Source of the DNA: Nitrospinota bacterium
GTDB lineage: Bacteria > Nitrospinota > Nitrospinia > Nitrospinales > VA-1
Reading direction: 5' to 3'
DNA length: 9,169 nucleotides
Assembly: GCA_022567815.1 (NCBI GenBank)
Contig: JADFGI010000096.1
Location: 1 to 9,169, forward strand
The stretch's first letter is position 1. The number at the start of each line of letters is the position of its first letter. A model generated the notes under the pieces. It worked only from the letters and a program-made list of their open reading frames with translations. It had not been told where the DNA came from and did not search any database. This document shows positions 1-6,188 of the stretch, piece by piece. Position numbers and translations under genes: made by a program.

Positions 1-115
1 GACCTTGATTTTTACTTAAAAAGTCATCAATCTCTTGGAAAACACGGTTGTCTGCTTTTGGGCCATTATAATATCGCGGGTCCGAATTCATGCTGATTTG
101 AAGCCTTTGTTCCAT
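1..115 (-). CDS. Partial hypothetical protein (N-terminus only)
   Basis: Reading leftward from an ATG at 115, the frame is open to the window edge for 38 codons, beginning MEQRLQISMNSDPRYY and continuing with a polar, charged stretch that includes QEIDDFLSKN. A stop codon (TAG) lies directly upstream of the ATG in the same frame, so the start can only be here or at the second Met (position 91). There is no clear Shine-Dalgarno sequence before the first ATG; an AAAGG sits 12 nt before the second. I do not recognise the protein. The forward frame over 1-93 is also open for 31 codons, so a rightward gene ending at 96 is the competing reading. The leftward reading looks more protein-like and would make the adjoining region a divergent intergenic one. 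Confidence 0.4.
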   Translation of the reverse strand, partial: MEQRLQISMNSDPRYYNGPKADNRVFQEIDDFLSKNQG

Positions 116-136
116 CTAGTACTATTTTTTTCAAAA

Positions 137-156
137 TGTGGATAACTTGTGGAAAA
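137..156 (-). promoter_or_regulatory. Two head-to-tail DnaA boxes
   Basis: TGTGGATAA at 137-145 is the exact complement of the classical DnaA box TTATCCACA. TGTGGAAAA at 148-156 is the complement of TTTTCCACA, a common variant box. They have the same orientation and are separated by 2 bp, giving an 11-bp repeat distance that puts them on the same face of the helix. They lie 22 bp upstream of the proposed leftward start codon at 115, so DnaA binding could also affect that gene's transcription. Confidence 0.55.
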
Positions 157-215
157 CGTCAAAATGCCGACTAAATCGGTGATCATTTCATGGAGGTTTT
201 TTTTGGAAGGCCGCT

Positions 216-299
216 CTAATTTTAATTTAAGTACTTTTAAATCAATTAGTTACAATTTAAATTTTTTGTTTTTATTTTTTCCTGGAAAATTTTCTTGAC
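216..299. other. AT-rich tract, candidate DNA-unwinding element
   Basis: This segment consists mainly of runs of A and T, with only isolated G or C residues (roughly 85% A+T by eye over 218-285). It lies between the box pair at 137-156 and the inverted box at 309-317. That placement fits a duplex-unwinding element. No regular 13-mer repeat was recognised, so the role rests on composition and position only. Confidence 0.4.
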
Positions 300-308
300 A
301 AGAATTAG

Positions 309-317
309 TTTTCCACA
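309..317 (+). promoter_or_regulatory. Inverted DnaA box
   Basis: TTTTCCACA, identical to the reverse complement of the box at 148-156, lies on the far side of the AT-rich tract and points the other way. It gives the cluster a box pair / AT-rich / inverted box arrangement. Confidence 0.45.
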
Positions 318-966
318 GGTTGAGGCAAAAATGTGGGAGGGGGGTACCAAACCGACTTTATGCGTGATTCAGGGGATCAAAAAATCAGGCCCTCCTAATA
401 GCCTTATTTAATAAGCCTTATCCCCATTTTTATATTCACTTGCCGTTTAAAAGTAGTTATCTCCTTTAAACAAAGGACTTAATGATGATTAAAATTTTAG
501 CGGGCGGGGATTTGCCGTTCTTTCAAGGCGAAACCTGTATTTCAGCTAGTGTCAGGTGGAAAACCTTTAAATAACTTGATTTTTCCCAGGTTAGCCGTGT
601 TAACGACTGCCAATAAAGGGTCATTTTAATAGGCCGACCGGAAATTCAAGACCCAAGCCAGTTTCAGCCTGCCAATAAATTAAAATTTTTTAATCCACAA
701 TCAATGGGAAGAACTTGTGTAAAAATCAGGGGATAATGGTTGTAACCGAAATGATTTGAATGAGTTCCCGAAATCGGTCACAAAATGAGCGAATATGCTA
801 ACCCGTTGATTTTTAAAGTGATTTTAACTTTAATGGTATGTCAACGGAAAAATTGGGATGAAGAAAAATATTTTTTCACCAGGAAGAATTTTCATCGACA
901 GGACGCAATTTTGAAAGTATCTTCGCCTCCCTTTTTATACCCATAGTGATATTATAAAATGCGAAT

Positions 967-2067
967 ATGATTGATCGAAGGCTGGCTTCAAATTTCAGTT
1001 GGGGGTTTCTGGTTGTCATTCTGGCGATCGCCATCCTTGGCGTTGTCATCATATACAGCGCCAACCACGGTCGCCCGGAAGCTTTTTTCAGAAACCTCTA
1101 TATCAAGCAGATCTATTGGGTTGTTTACGGCTTGGTCGCAATGTTCATCGCCATCGCGGTGGATTACCGGATTCTCAGCCGTTATGCCTATTTGATTTAT
1201 GGCCTTACCGTTCTTGCGCTGATTTATGTTTTATTTTATGGGACCGTGGTTTCGGGGGCCAAACGATGGATTCACATTGGATCGTTGAGTATCCAGATAT
1301 CCGAGTTTGCAAAAATTTCCCTGATAATCATCCTTGCCAAATATTTTGAAACCGGAAAGCATCAGAGCCAATTTCAATTTAAAGATTTGATGGTCCCTGC
1401 TATTTTTACTCTGATTATTGGGGGGCTCATAGCCCGTCAGCCGGATTTGGGGACGGCCATCATTATTTTTTTGATTTTTCTGGTTTTTATTGCTGCCCTA
1501 GAGTTTAATTTTTTTACCCTTTTGAAGCTGGGCGGACTGGGAATCGTTACCGCTCCCTTTCTCTGGTTTATTTTGAAGGATTATCAAAAAACCAGAGTGC
1601 TGACTTTGTTCAATCCGGAAATGGATCCCCTGGGCGCCGGTTATCATTCGATCCAATCAAAAATCGCGATCGGTTCGGGTGGGTTTTGGGGAAAGGGATT
1701 GTTTGCGGGAACGCAAAGCCGGCTCAATTTTCTCCCTGAAAAACATACCGACTTCATTTTTTCCGTCTTTGCCGAGGAGACGGGGTTCATCGGAGTCGTG
1801 ATTCTTCTGGGCCTGTATCTATTTATTATTCTCAAGGGATTGAACATAGCGTTTCGGGCGGCGGACCGGTTCGGGCTTTTCATGGCTCTGGGGCTCATCA
1901 GTTCCATCACCTTTTATATAATTTTCAATATAGGAATGACCATCGGCCTGTTTCCCATTACCGGTCTTCCATTGCCTTTGCTCAGTTACGGGGGGTCTTC
2001 ACTGGTCACCAATTTTTTCGCCATTGGACTGTTGCTGAATATCGAAATGCGGCGGAGGATCCATTGA
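967..2067 (+). CDS. rodA: Rod-shape peptidoglycan glycosyltransferase RodA (SEDS family)
   Basis: A 366-residue polytopic inner-membrane protein of the SEDS family. RodA polymerises glycan strands from lipid II and works with a class B penicillin-binding protein in the elongasome. About ten hydrophobic helices are seen, the first at residues 13-31. Family motifs appear in order: GAKRWIHIG (97-105), QPDLGTA (158-164), the SKIAIGSGGFWGKG block (231-244), PEKHTDFIFSV with the catalytic Asp at 262, and the C-terminal GLPLPLLSYGGSS (333-345). The length is normal for RodA (about 370), and the RodA-like opening MIDRRLASNF supports this start. FtsW is the alternative, but the N-terminus and HTDFIF context favour RodA. 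No Shine-Dalgarno sequence precedes the ATG; a TATTAT at 950-955 could serve as a -10 for a nearly leaderless mRNA. rng follows after about 250 bp. mreBCD and the partner PBP are not adjacent. Confidence 0.93.
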   Translation: MIDRRLASNFSWGFLVVILAIAILGVVIIYSANHGRPEAFFRNLYIKQIYWVVYGLVAMFIAIAVDYRILSRYAYLIYGLTVLALIYVLFYGTVVSGAKRWIHIGSLSIQISEFAKISLIIILAKYFETGKHQSQFQFKDLMVPAIFTLIIGGLIARQPDLGTAIIIFLIFLVFIAALEFNFFTLLKLGGLGIVTAPFLWFILKDYQKTRVLTLFNPEMDPLGAGYHSIQSKIAIGSGGFWGKGLFAGTQSRLNFLPEKHTDFIFSVFAEETGFIGVVILLGLYLFIILKGLNIAFRAADRFGLFMALGLISSITFYIIFNIGMTIGLFPITGLPLPLLSYGGSSLVTNFFAIGLLLNIEMRRRIH

Positions 2068-2093
2068 TCGCCGTGTGACAAACCATCGGCGAT
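2067..2093 (+). terminator. Hairpin directly after rodA
   Basis: ATCGCCG (2067-2073) pairs perfectly with CGGCGAT (2087-2093) across a 13-nt loop, beginning on the last base of the rodA stop codon. No run of T follows, so it is not a standard intrinsic terminator. It may be a 3'-end stabilising or processing stem. Confidence 0.25.
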
Positions 2094-2158
2094 ATCGCGT
2101 TTCGGTAGGACCGGTTTCGATTTTCCGGCATATTAAAGCCCCGGCGATGGATTTTACG

Positions 2159-2167
2159 TGGTATGAT
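2159..2167 (+). promoter_or_regulatory. Candidate extended -10 promoter for rng
   Basis: TGG followed by TATGAT gives a TGn-extended -10 element (five of six bases match TATAAT), about 155 bp before the rng start. No good -35 hexamer is seen 16-18 bp upstream, which extended -10 promoters tolerate. Transcription from here would give rng a leader of roughly 145 nt containing the hairpin and repeats at 2224-2260. Confidence 0.3.
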
Positions 2168-2223
2168 TTTTCACCCTTTAATAGTTTATTCCCTTTCCCC
2201 CAGTTCTGTTTCAGAGAATAGAA

Positions 2224-2260
2224 AAGGATGCCCATCCTTCCATGCGGCCTCATGCGGCCT
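2224..2260 (+). repeat. Hairpin plus 10-bp tandem duplication in the rng leader
   Basis: AAGGATG (2224-2230) is the reverse complement of CATCCTT (2233-2239), allowing a tight stem-loop with a short C-rich loop. Immediately after it, CATGCGGCCT occurs twice in exact tandem (2241-2250 and 2251-2260). A palindromic CCTTAAGG follows at 2258-2265. The block sits 60-95 nt before the rng start codon. Confidence 0.55.
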
Positions 2261-2304
2261 TAAGGGGGGAGTTCTTTTCTCTCGAAACAATGTTTTATTT
2301 TGTT

Positions 2305-2309
2305 GAGGA
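2305..2309 (+). promoter_or_regulatory. Ribosome-binding site that decides the rng start
   Basis: GAGGA lies 11 nt before the ATG at 2321. It falls inside the frame that would be used from the upstream TTG at 2300, which argues against that longer start. Confidence 0.55.
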
Positions 2310-2320
2310 ATAATGGGTTC

Positions 2321-3853
2321 ATGGACTCCGAAATCATAATAAATTCCAATCCGCGGGAAATCCGGGTTGCCTTGATGGAAAACAACCAATTGGTTGAGTT
2401 GTTTATTGAACACAAGGCCAACAAGGGAATTGTAGGAAATATTTACCGGGGGCTGGTCACCAAAATTCTTCCCGGAATGCAGGTGGCCTTTGTGGATATC
2501 GGATTGGAAAAAGCCGGGTTTTTATATGTCGGGGATATTGATGTCCTCGAAATGCTTGATCTGGAAGAATCCGAAGGCAGCGGAATTCCCTTGATCGAGG
2601 AGCCGGAAAAGGAAATCGAGGACAAGCCGCAGAGGAACCTCAACCACGGGATTCCTATTCAGGATTTGTTGAAGGAAGGTCAGGAAATCATTGTGCAGGT
2701 GGCCAAAAACCCGTTGGGGACCAAGGGCGCCCGGATCACCACTTATATCAGTCTCCCCGGACGGTATGTGGTTTATATGCCTACAGTGAATCACATCAAC
2801 GTTTCCCGCCGGATTGAAGATGAAGACGAAAAGGATCGTCTCCGGGCTATGATGGCGGAAATTGGCAATCCCGGAGAAGGATACATCGTTCGAACCGTCG
2901 GTCAAGGCTGTCAAAAGGAAGACTTTATACCGGACCTTCATTTTCTGCACCGGCTTTGGGAAAATCTGGAAAAAAATTCGGACGGGACCGGAGGACCTCG
3001 TTTATTGCATGAGGATTTTAACCTCATATTCCGTTCTATTCGCGATTTGTTTACCCAGGACGTGGAACGGCTGGTGATCGATTCCAAGGATGATTACCAG
3101 AAATGTATCGAATTTTGTTCTAAATACCTGCCCCATTTGGTTGATAAGATTGAGCTTCACAGCAACTCCATGCCCATCTTCGAACATAATGGGCTGGAGA
3201 TAGAAATCAATCGTTCCCTGGACCGTAAGGTCTGGCTCAAATCGGGAGGGTTTATTGCCATCGACCAGACGGAAGCCCTGGTTGCCATTGACGTGAATAC
3301 CGGAAAATTCGTGGGGCATACCGACCCTGAAGAAACAATATTGAAAACCAACCTTGAGGCAGTCAGGGAAGTTGTCTACCAACTGCGATTGAGAAACATC
3401 GGCGGCATCATCATCGTGGATTTTATCGATATGGCCAGAGAGGAGAGCAAGGAAATCGTCTGGAACGCATTACACCAGGCTCTTAAGAGAGACAGGTCGC
3501 GAACCCGGATTCTTAAAATTTCCGAATTGGGGCTGGCCGAAATGACTCGCAAACGAGTGCGGGAAAGCCTCACCCAAACCCTGTGCGATCCCTGTTTTTA
3601 TTGCGGGGGTAAAGGATTTATTAAATCGACCACCACGGTTTGTTATGAGATTGTCCGGGAAATTCAGAAACTGGTCAGCCAGGATAGTGACCGGAAAGCG
3701 ATCAACGTGGAGGTCCACCAGGCCATCTATGATTTTATGTTTGAGGAAGAAAGCTCCTTCATTGAAGAAACGCAGGAAAACCATAAAATCGAGATCAGTT
3801 TCCAGGTCGATCAAAAACTGCATCAAGAGAAATACAAAATTACCACCGCCTGA
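2321..3853 (+). CDS. rng: Ribonuclease G (RNase E/G family)
   Basis: A 510-residue cytoplasmic endoribonuclease related to E. coli RNase G (489 aa), which matures the 5' end of 16S rRNA and takes part in mRNA decay. It opens with the typical INSNPREIRVALMENN. An S1 RNA-binding domain follows (about residues 32-125, with GNIYRGLVTKILPGMQVAF) and carries an acidic insertion around 75-105. The DNase I-like catalytic core has the two metal-binding Asp residues in IDVNTG (Asp324) and in VDFIDM (Asp367). The zinc-link cysteines are in CDPCFYC (422, 425, 428), followed by the family's VCYEIVREI. It lacks the long C-terminal degradosome scaffold of RNase E. The frame also extends upstream to a TTG at 2300, but GAGGA at 2305-2309 is a ribosome-binding site for the ATG at 2321, so I chose that start. 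Its pairing with rodA recalls mre-type cell-shape clusters. Confidence 0.93.
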   Translation: MDSEIIINSNPREIRVALMENNQLVELFIEHKANKGIVGNIYRGLVTKILPGMQVAFVDIGLEKAGFLYVGDIDVLEMLDLEESEGSGIPLIEEPEKEIEDKPQRNLNHGIPIQDLLKEGQEIIVQVAKNPLGTKGARITTYISLPGRYVVYMPTVNHINVSRRIEDEDEKDRLRAMMAEIGNPGEGYIVRTVGQGCQKEDFIPDLHFLHRLWENLEKNSDGTGGPRLLHEDFNLIFRSIRDLFTQDVERLVIDSKDDYQKCIEFCSKYLPHLVDKIELHSNSMPIFEHNGLEIEINRSLDRKVWLKSGGFIAIDQTEALVAIDVNTGKFVGHTDPEETILKTNLEAVREVVYQLRLRNIGGIIIVDFIDMAREESKEIVWNALHQALKRDRSRTRILKISELGLAEMTRKRVRESLTQTLCDPCFYCGGKGFIKSTTTVCYEIVREIQKLVSQDSDRKAINVEVHQAIYDFMFEEESSFIEETQENHKIEISFQVDQKLHQEKYKITTA

Positions 3854-3862
3854 TCGGAAAAC

Positions 3863-3929
3863 GGGTTCTTTCTTTAACCCCTGCCTCCGGGAATTTCCAG
3901 GAATCGGAAACAGATAAATCATTTTTTTT
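3863..3929 (+). terminator. Possible terminator region after rng
   Basis: GGGTT (3863-3867) can pair with AACCC (3876-3880) ten bases after the rng stop. A second weak stem, TTTCC (3894-3898) with GGAAA (3906-3910), is followed 11 nt later by an eight-T run (3922-3929). Neither stem is strong and the T-run is too distant for a textbook intrinsic terminator. Together they are the likeliest place for rng transcription to end. Confidence 0.3.
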
Positions 3930-3962
3930 GTCTTCAGCCATGATAAGATTTTAGCGTCTGCC

Positions 3963-3975
3963 AAGGAAATTCCTT
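3963..3975. repeat. 13-bp perfect palindrome
   Basis: AAGGAAATTCCTT is a perfect inverted repeat around the central A at 3969. It lies 10 bp outside the left arm of the large inverted repeat and could be a repressor operator for the lipoprotein gene. No matching promoter was recognised, so that role is speculative. Confidence 0.35.
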
Positions 3976-3985
3976 GAAAGTCTGG

Positions 3986-4121
3986 CCCCGCAACGCGGGG
4001 AGGAGATGCGGGGAGGACGTTCGCTATGCTCACGAGCCCCGAAAAACCTTAGTAAACAGAGACAGTTGTTGCAATTCGGGTCCAGCCCCAAGGCTGGCCG
4101 CTTTCTGCGGGGTCGTTCATT
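3986..4121 (+). repeat. Left arm of a long inverted repeat flanking the lipoprotein gene
   Basis: This segment reappears in reverse complement at 4466-4642. Matching blocks, in order from the outer end: CCCCGCAACGCGGGGAGGA (19 of 19), ATGCGGGG, CGTTCGCT, GAGCCC, GAAAA, GTCCAGC, GCTGGCCGCTT and GGGTCGTTCATT. The middle (about 4049-4078) is poorly conserved. The outer edge is itself a hairpin (CCCCGC/GCGGGG, 3986-4000). Two further internal hairpins lie at 4082-4097 and 4098-4110. The arm ends about 8 bp before the lipoprotein gene's ribosome-binding site. No transposase gene and no clear target-site duplication is visible. Confidence 0.8.
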
Positions 4122-4129
4122 CCGTAAAC

Positions 4130-4134
4130 GGAGG
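4130..4134 (+). promoter_or_regulatory. Strong ribosome-binding site of the lipoprotein gene
   Basis: GGAGG is a full Shine-Dalgarno core, five bases before the ATG at 4140. It overlaps the alternative GTG start at 4134, so the ATG is the real start. Confidence 0.8.
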
Positions 4135-4139
4135 TGTTC

Positions 4140-4469
4140 ATGAACATAAAACTTTTTTTATCTTTTGGATTTCTAGTGGTGAGCTTGACTGTTTTCGGTT
4201 GTGGAACCAGTGGAAAAGATTTTAATAGTTCTCTTTTCGACAGCATTAAAAATGGCCACACCAGCCAACAGGAAGTGGAATCGATGCTTGGAAGCCCTTT
4301 CAAAAAAGGATTTCAAAACGGCGACGAGGTCTGGATTTACGAGCACAACACATACAAGGCGTTTCGAATGTTTGGTGAAAATACTTCAAAAGACATCGTG
4401 ATTATTTTCGACGCAGACAAAGTGGTCAAAACCCATGTATTCATGACCAGCCAGCCTGGCCCGAAATGA
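4140..4469 (+). CDS. Small lipoprotein with BamE/SmpA-like domain
   Basis: A 109-residue secreted protein. The N-terminus has a Lys, a hydrophobic stretch and a signal-peptidase II site at VFG|C (Cys near residue 20; Phe at -2 is unusual but the site is still plausible). It should therefore be lipid-anchored. The mature part contains IKNGHTSQQEVESMLGSP followed by a GDEVWIYEH strand, the pattern of the SmpA/OmlA/BamE fold (a G-T-x3-V-x3-LG-P turn, then a W-x-Y strand). BamE is a subunit of the outer-membrane beta-barrel assembly machine. Many small lipoproteins share this fold without being BamE, so I give no symbol. The gene is tightly enclosed by the inverted-repeat arms 3986-4121 and 4466-4642, the right arm starting at its stop codon. 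It may be a passenger of a mobile cassette, or a resident gene whose transcript is bracketed by complementary ends. Confidence 0.78.
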   Translation: MNIKLFLSFGFLVVSLTVFGCGTSGKDFNSSLFDSIKNGHTSQQEVESMLGSPFKKGFQNGDEVWIYEHNTYKAFRMFGENTSKDIVIIFDADKVVKTHVFMTSQPGPK

Positions 4470-4642
4470 ACGACCCTGCCGCAAGCGGCCAGCGTGACGC
4501 TGGACTCAGTATTAACGCGCAATGGATTTATGGCTTTTCAGGGCTCATGTACCCCTTCTACCCCTCCGGGGCATGAAGACAAGGGAAAGATATCACAAGC
4601 GAAGCGAACGGTTGCCCCGCATTTCCTCCCCGCGTTGCGGGG
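4466..4642 (-). repeat. Right arm of the long inverted repeat
   Basis: The reverse complement of this segment aligns with 3986-4121. The outer edge, CCCCGCGTTGCGGGG (4628-4642), mirrors 3986-4000, and the inner edge AATGAACGACCC overlaps the lipoprotein stop codon. It carries about 50 bp (roughly 4545-4596) with no counterpart in the left arm. Internal hairpins are CCAGCG/CGCTGG (4489-4503) and GCCGC/GCGGC (4478-4489). They match left-arm hairpins in place but differ in loop and in one stem pair. The hairpins just after the stop codon could also act in ending or protecting the lipoprotein mRNA, although no T-run follows. Confidence 0.78.
4545..4596 (-). repeat. Extra segment in the right arm, homologous to the window-end element
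   Basis: Absent from the left arm. On the reverse strand, 4557-4596 matches 9015-9054 at 34 of 40 positions, including CTTCATGCCCCG and AGGGGTAGA. On the forward strand it contains two nearly identical 9-mers in tandem, TACCCCTTC (4550-4558) and TACCCCTCC (4559-4567), and a CCCC/GGGG mini-hairpin. It is probably a nested piece of the dispersed palindromic element seen complete at 8985-9141. Confidence 0.65.
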
Positions 4643-4698
4643 CGGGGTATAAAATCCACTGGTGGGAATGAATTCGTCCCGCTCATAACCTAATTTCA

Positions 4699-6117
4699 AT
4701 GTTCGGATTCAACGGCAAGCAGAAAAGCGTCCTGCACTTAACGTGGGTCGCTTTTTTTTTGACTTTCGTGGCCTGGTTCAACATGGCCCCGTTTCACACG
4801 GCGATGATGAAATTCGCCGGCCTGTCGTTGGACCAGATTCATATCCTGATGATCGCCAACGTGGCCTTGACCATCCCTGCGAGAATCCTCATTGGAGCCC
4901 TGGTCGACAGTTACGGGCCAAAAAATGTATTCTGTGGCCTGCTCCTGTTTGCGGCTGGCGTATGTCTTTACTTTGCCCTTGCCACTGATTTCACCGGGTT
5001 TTTAATTGCCCGTCTTTTGATGGGCATCGTGGGCGCCGGATTTGTAGTGGGCATCAAGATGGTCGCCGAGTGGTTTTCCCCGGAAAAAATGGGAATCGCC
5101 CAGGGAATTTATGCGGGCTGGGGGAATTTTGGCGCCGCCGCCGCCGCGTTTTCACTTCCCGTCATCGCCCTGCTGTTTCCCGAAGAAACCGGATGGCGCA
5201 TGGCCACGGCGTTTTCCGGATTGTTATGTTTCATCTGGGCAGGAGTTTACTGGAAATATGCTGAAGAGGTTCCTGACCGGGGACGTAATTTCAAGGTCAA
5301 CCTGGTCCATTCCATTGAAGTGACTTCACGCCGGGATCTTGTTTTGCAAGTCGGCTTGCTGGTTCCCGTATACGGAGCTCTTCTGGTCTTCATCTGGAAA
5401 TTGACCAATCACCCATTGCCGTTGTTGTCCACAGGAATCTCATGGATCTTTTACGTTGGCATTATCGGTTTGTTTGTTCTCAGCGCCTGGGATTGCATCC
5501 GCAATAATTTATCCAAACTTTTGGCAGGCAAAATACCCAAGGAAGAGCAATACGAATTTCGCCAGGTGTTTGTATTGAGCCTGGTGTACGCGCTCACCTT
5601 CGGGTCGAACCTGGCAGTCATTTCCATGTTTCCCCGGTTTCTGGAATCCAACTATCAACTCACTGTCGCCAGCGCAGGGATTTTAGGGTCCAGTTTTGCC
5701 ATCATGAATCTGGTCGCCCGGCCCGCCGGTGGGTGGTTGTCTGACCTTTTAGGCAGGCGGCGAACCTTGTTTCTTCTGGTATTGGGGACGATGGTCAGCT
5801 ATGTTCTAATAAGTAATGCCATTTCGGGCTGGTCTCTGGGAGTGGTGATTGGTCTGGCCCTGGTATGCTCGATGTTTCTTCAAGCCGGGAGTGGCGCTTG
5901 TTATGCGATGGTGCCATTGATCCGCAAAGACCTCACGGGAAAGATGGCGGGAATGGCCGGGGCCTATGGCAACGTGGGTGCGGTATTCTTTTTGACGATT
6001 TTCAGTTTCGTGGACGAGCAGAGTTTTTTTTACATCCTCGCCGGTTACGCGTTCCTCGTGTTATTGAGCCTCCTGTTTTTGAAATCATTCAAAAACCTGC
6101 ACGCATCCTACCGCTGA
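4699..6117 (+). CDS. narK: Nitrate/nitrite porter (MFS, NNP family, NarK-like)
   Basis: A 472-residue inner-membrane transporter of the major facilitator superfamily, NNP subfamily, expected to move nitrate and/or nitrite by exchange or proton symport. Two glycine-rich nitrate signatures are clear: AGFVVGIKMVAEWF...GIYAGWGNFGAA (about 113-146) and AGSGACYAMVP...GAYGNVGAVFF (about 396-431). Candidate substrate-binding arginines are Arg62 in TM2 (LTIPARILIGALVD) and Arg341 in TM8 (NLVARPAGGWLSD). The second is followed by a DLLGRRR loop. About 14 helices are seen rather than 12: two extra ones (about 213-236 and 246-266) lie between the halves. The first helix starts at about residue 11, which supports this start, although no Shine-Dalgarno sequence precedes it. 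It stands alone, with no nitrate or nitrite reductase beside it, so direction and substrate preference cannot be read here. The symbol is by family. Confidence 0.85.
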   Translation: MFGFNGKQKSVLHLTWVAFFLTFVAWFNMAPFHTAMMKFAGLSLDQIHILMIANVALTIPARILIGALVDSYGPKNVFCGLLLFAAGVCLYFALATDFTGFLIARLLMGIVGAGFVVGIKMVAEWFSPEKMGIAQGIYAGWGNFGAAAAAFSLPVIALLFPEETGWRMATAFSGLLCFIWAGVYWKYAEEVPDRGRNFKVNLVHSIEVTSRRDLVLQVGLLVPVYGALLVFIWKLTNHPLPLLSTGISWIFYVGIIGLFVLSAWDCIRNNLSKLLAGKIPKEEQYEFRQVFVLSLVYALTFGSNLAVISMFPRFLESNYQLTVASAGILGSSFAIMNLVARPAGGWLSDLLGRRRTLFLLVLGTMVSYVLISNAISGWSLGVVIGLALVCSMFLQAGSGACYAMVPLIRKDLTGKMAGMAGAYGNVGAVFFLTIFSFVDEQSFFYILAGYAFLVLLSLLFLKSFKNLHASYR

Positions 6118-6135
6118 TCCTTTGCAAATGAACCT

Positions 6136-6183
6136 CCCCTCAGCAAGCTACGGGGAATTGCTAGTTAAACTTGGTTAAACTGG
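6136..6183. terminator. Hairpin and short direct repeat between convergent genes
   Basis: CCCC (6136-6139) pairs with GGGG (6152-6155), with an inner AGC/GCT pairing, in the 71-bp gap between the two convergent genes. This is a plausible bidirectional terminator stem without a good T-run on either side. The gap also contains an 8-bp direct repeat, GTTAAACT, at 6164-6171 and 6174-6181. Confidence 0.4.
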
Positions 6184-6188
6184 AAATT

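Larger units (their letters stand above)
116..966. other. Long gene-free AT-rich intergenic region, candidate oriC
   Basis: No credible open frame of useful length exists on either strand across about 850 bp. The region is much richer in A and T than the genes to its right. It lies between a probable leftward gene and rightward rodA. Two exact DnaA-box matches (137-156), an AT-rich block (216-299) and a third exact box in opposite orientation (309-317) cluster in its left third. Weaker one-mismatch boxes occur at 419-427 (TTATCCCCA), 556-564 (GGTGGAAAA), 691-699 (TAATCCACA) and 716-724 (TGTGTAAAA). Box clusters beside an unwinding element are the usual form of bacterial origins. The origin call is inference: no dnaA, dnaN, gidA or parAB gene is visible nearby. 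Confidence 0.45.

Noticed and set aside
876..1064. A leftward 62-codon frame opposite the rodA start
   Set aside because: Overlaps the RodA N-terminus on the other strand; no ribosome-binding site or family resemblance.
2300..2320. TTG start for rng adding seven residues
   Set aside because: The added codons contain the GAGGA ribosome-binding site of the ATG at 2321, and RNase G proteins normally begin close to the INSNPRE motif.
3470..4033. A leftward 187-codon frame
   Set aside because: Antisense to the RNase G catalytic region, and ends in the inverted-repeat arm.
3986..4642. CRISPR array or integron-like attC sites as explanation of the repeats
   Set aside because: There are only two arms in inverted orientation with no regular spacers, and no attC core or integrase was seen.
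4664..4681. Near-palindrome around GAATTC before the transporter gene, considered as an operator
   Set aside because: Only partly symmetrical, with mismatches at several paired positions and no matching promoter.
5422..5433. TTGTCCACA-like DnaA box inside the transporter gene
   Set aside because: One mismatch, isolated, within coding sequence; expected by chance.
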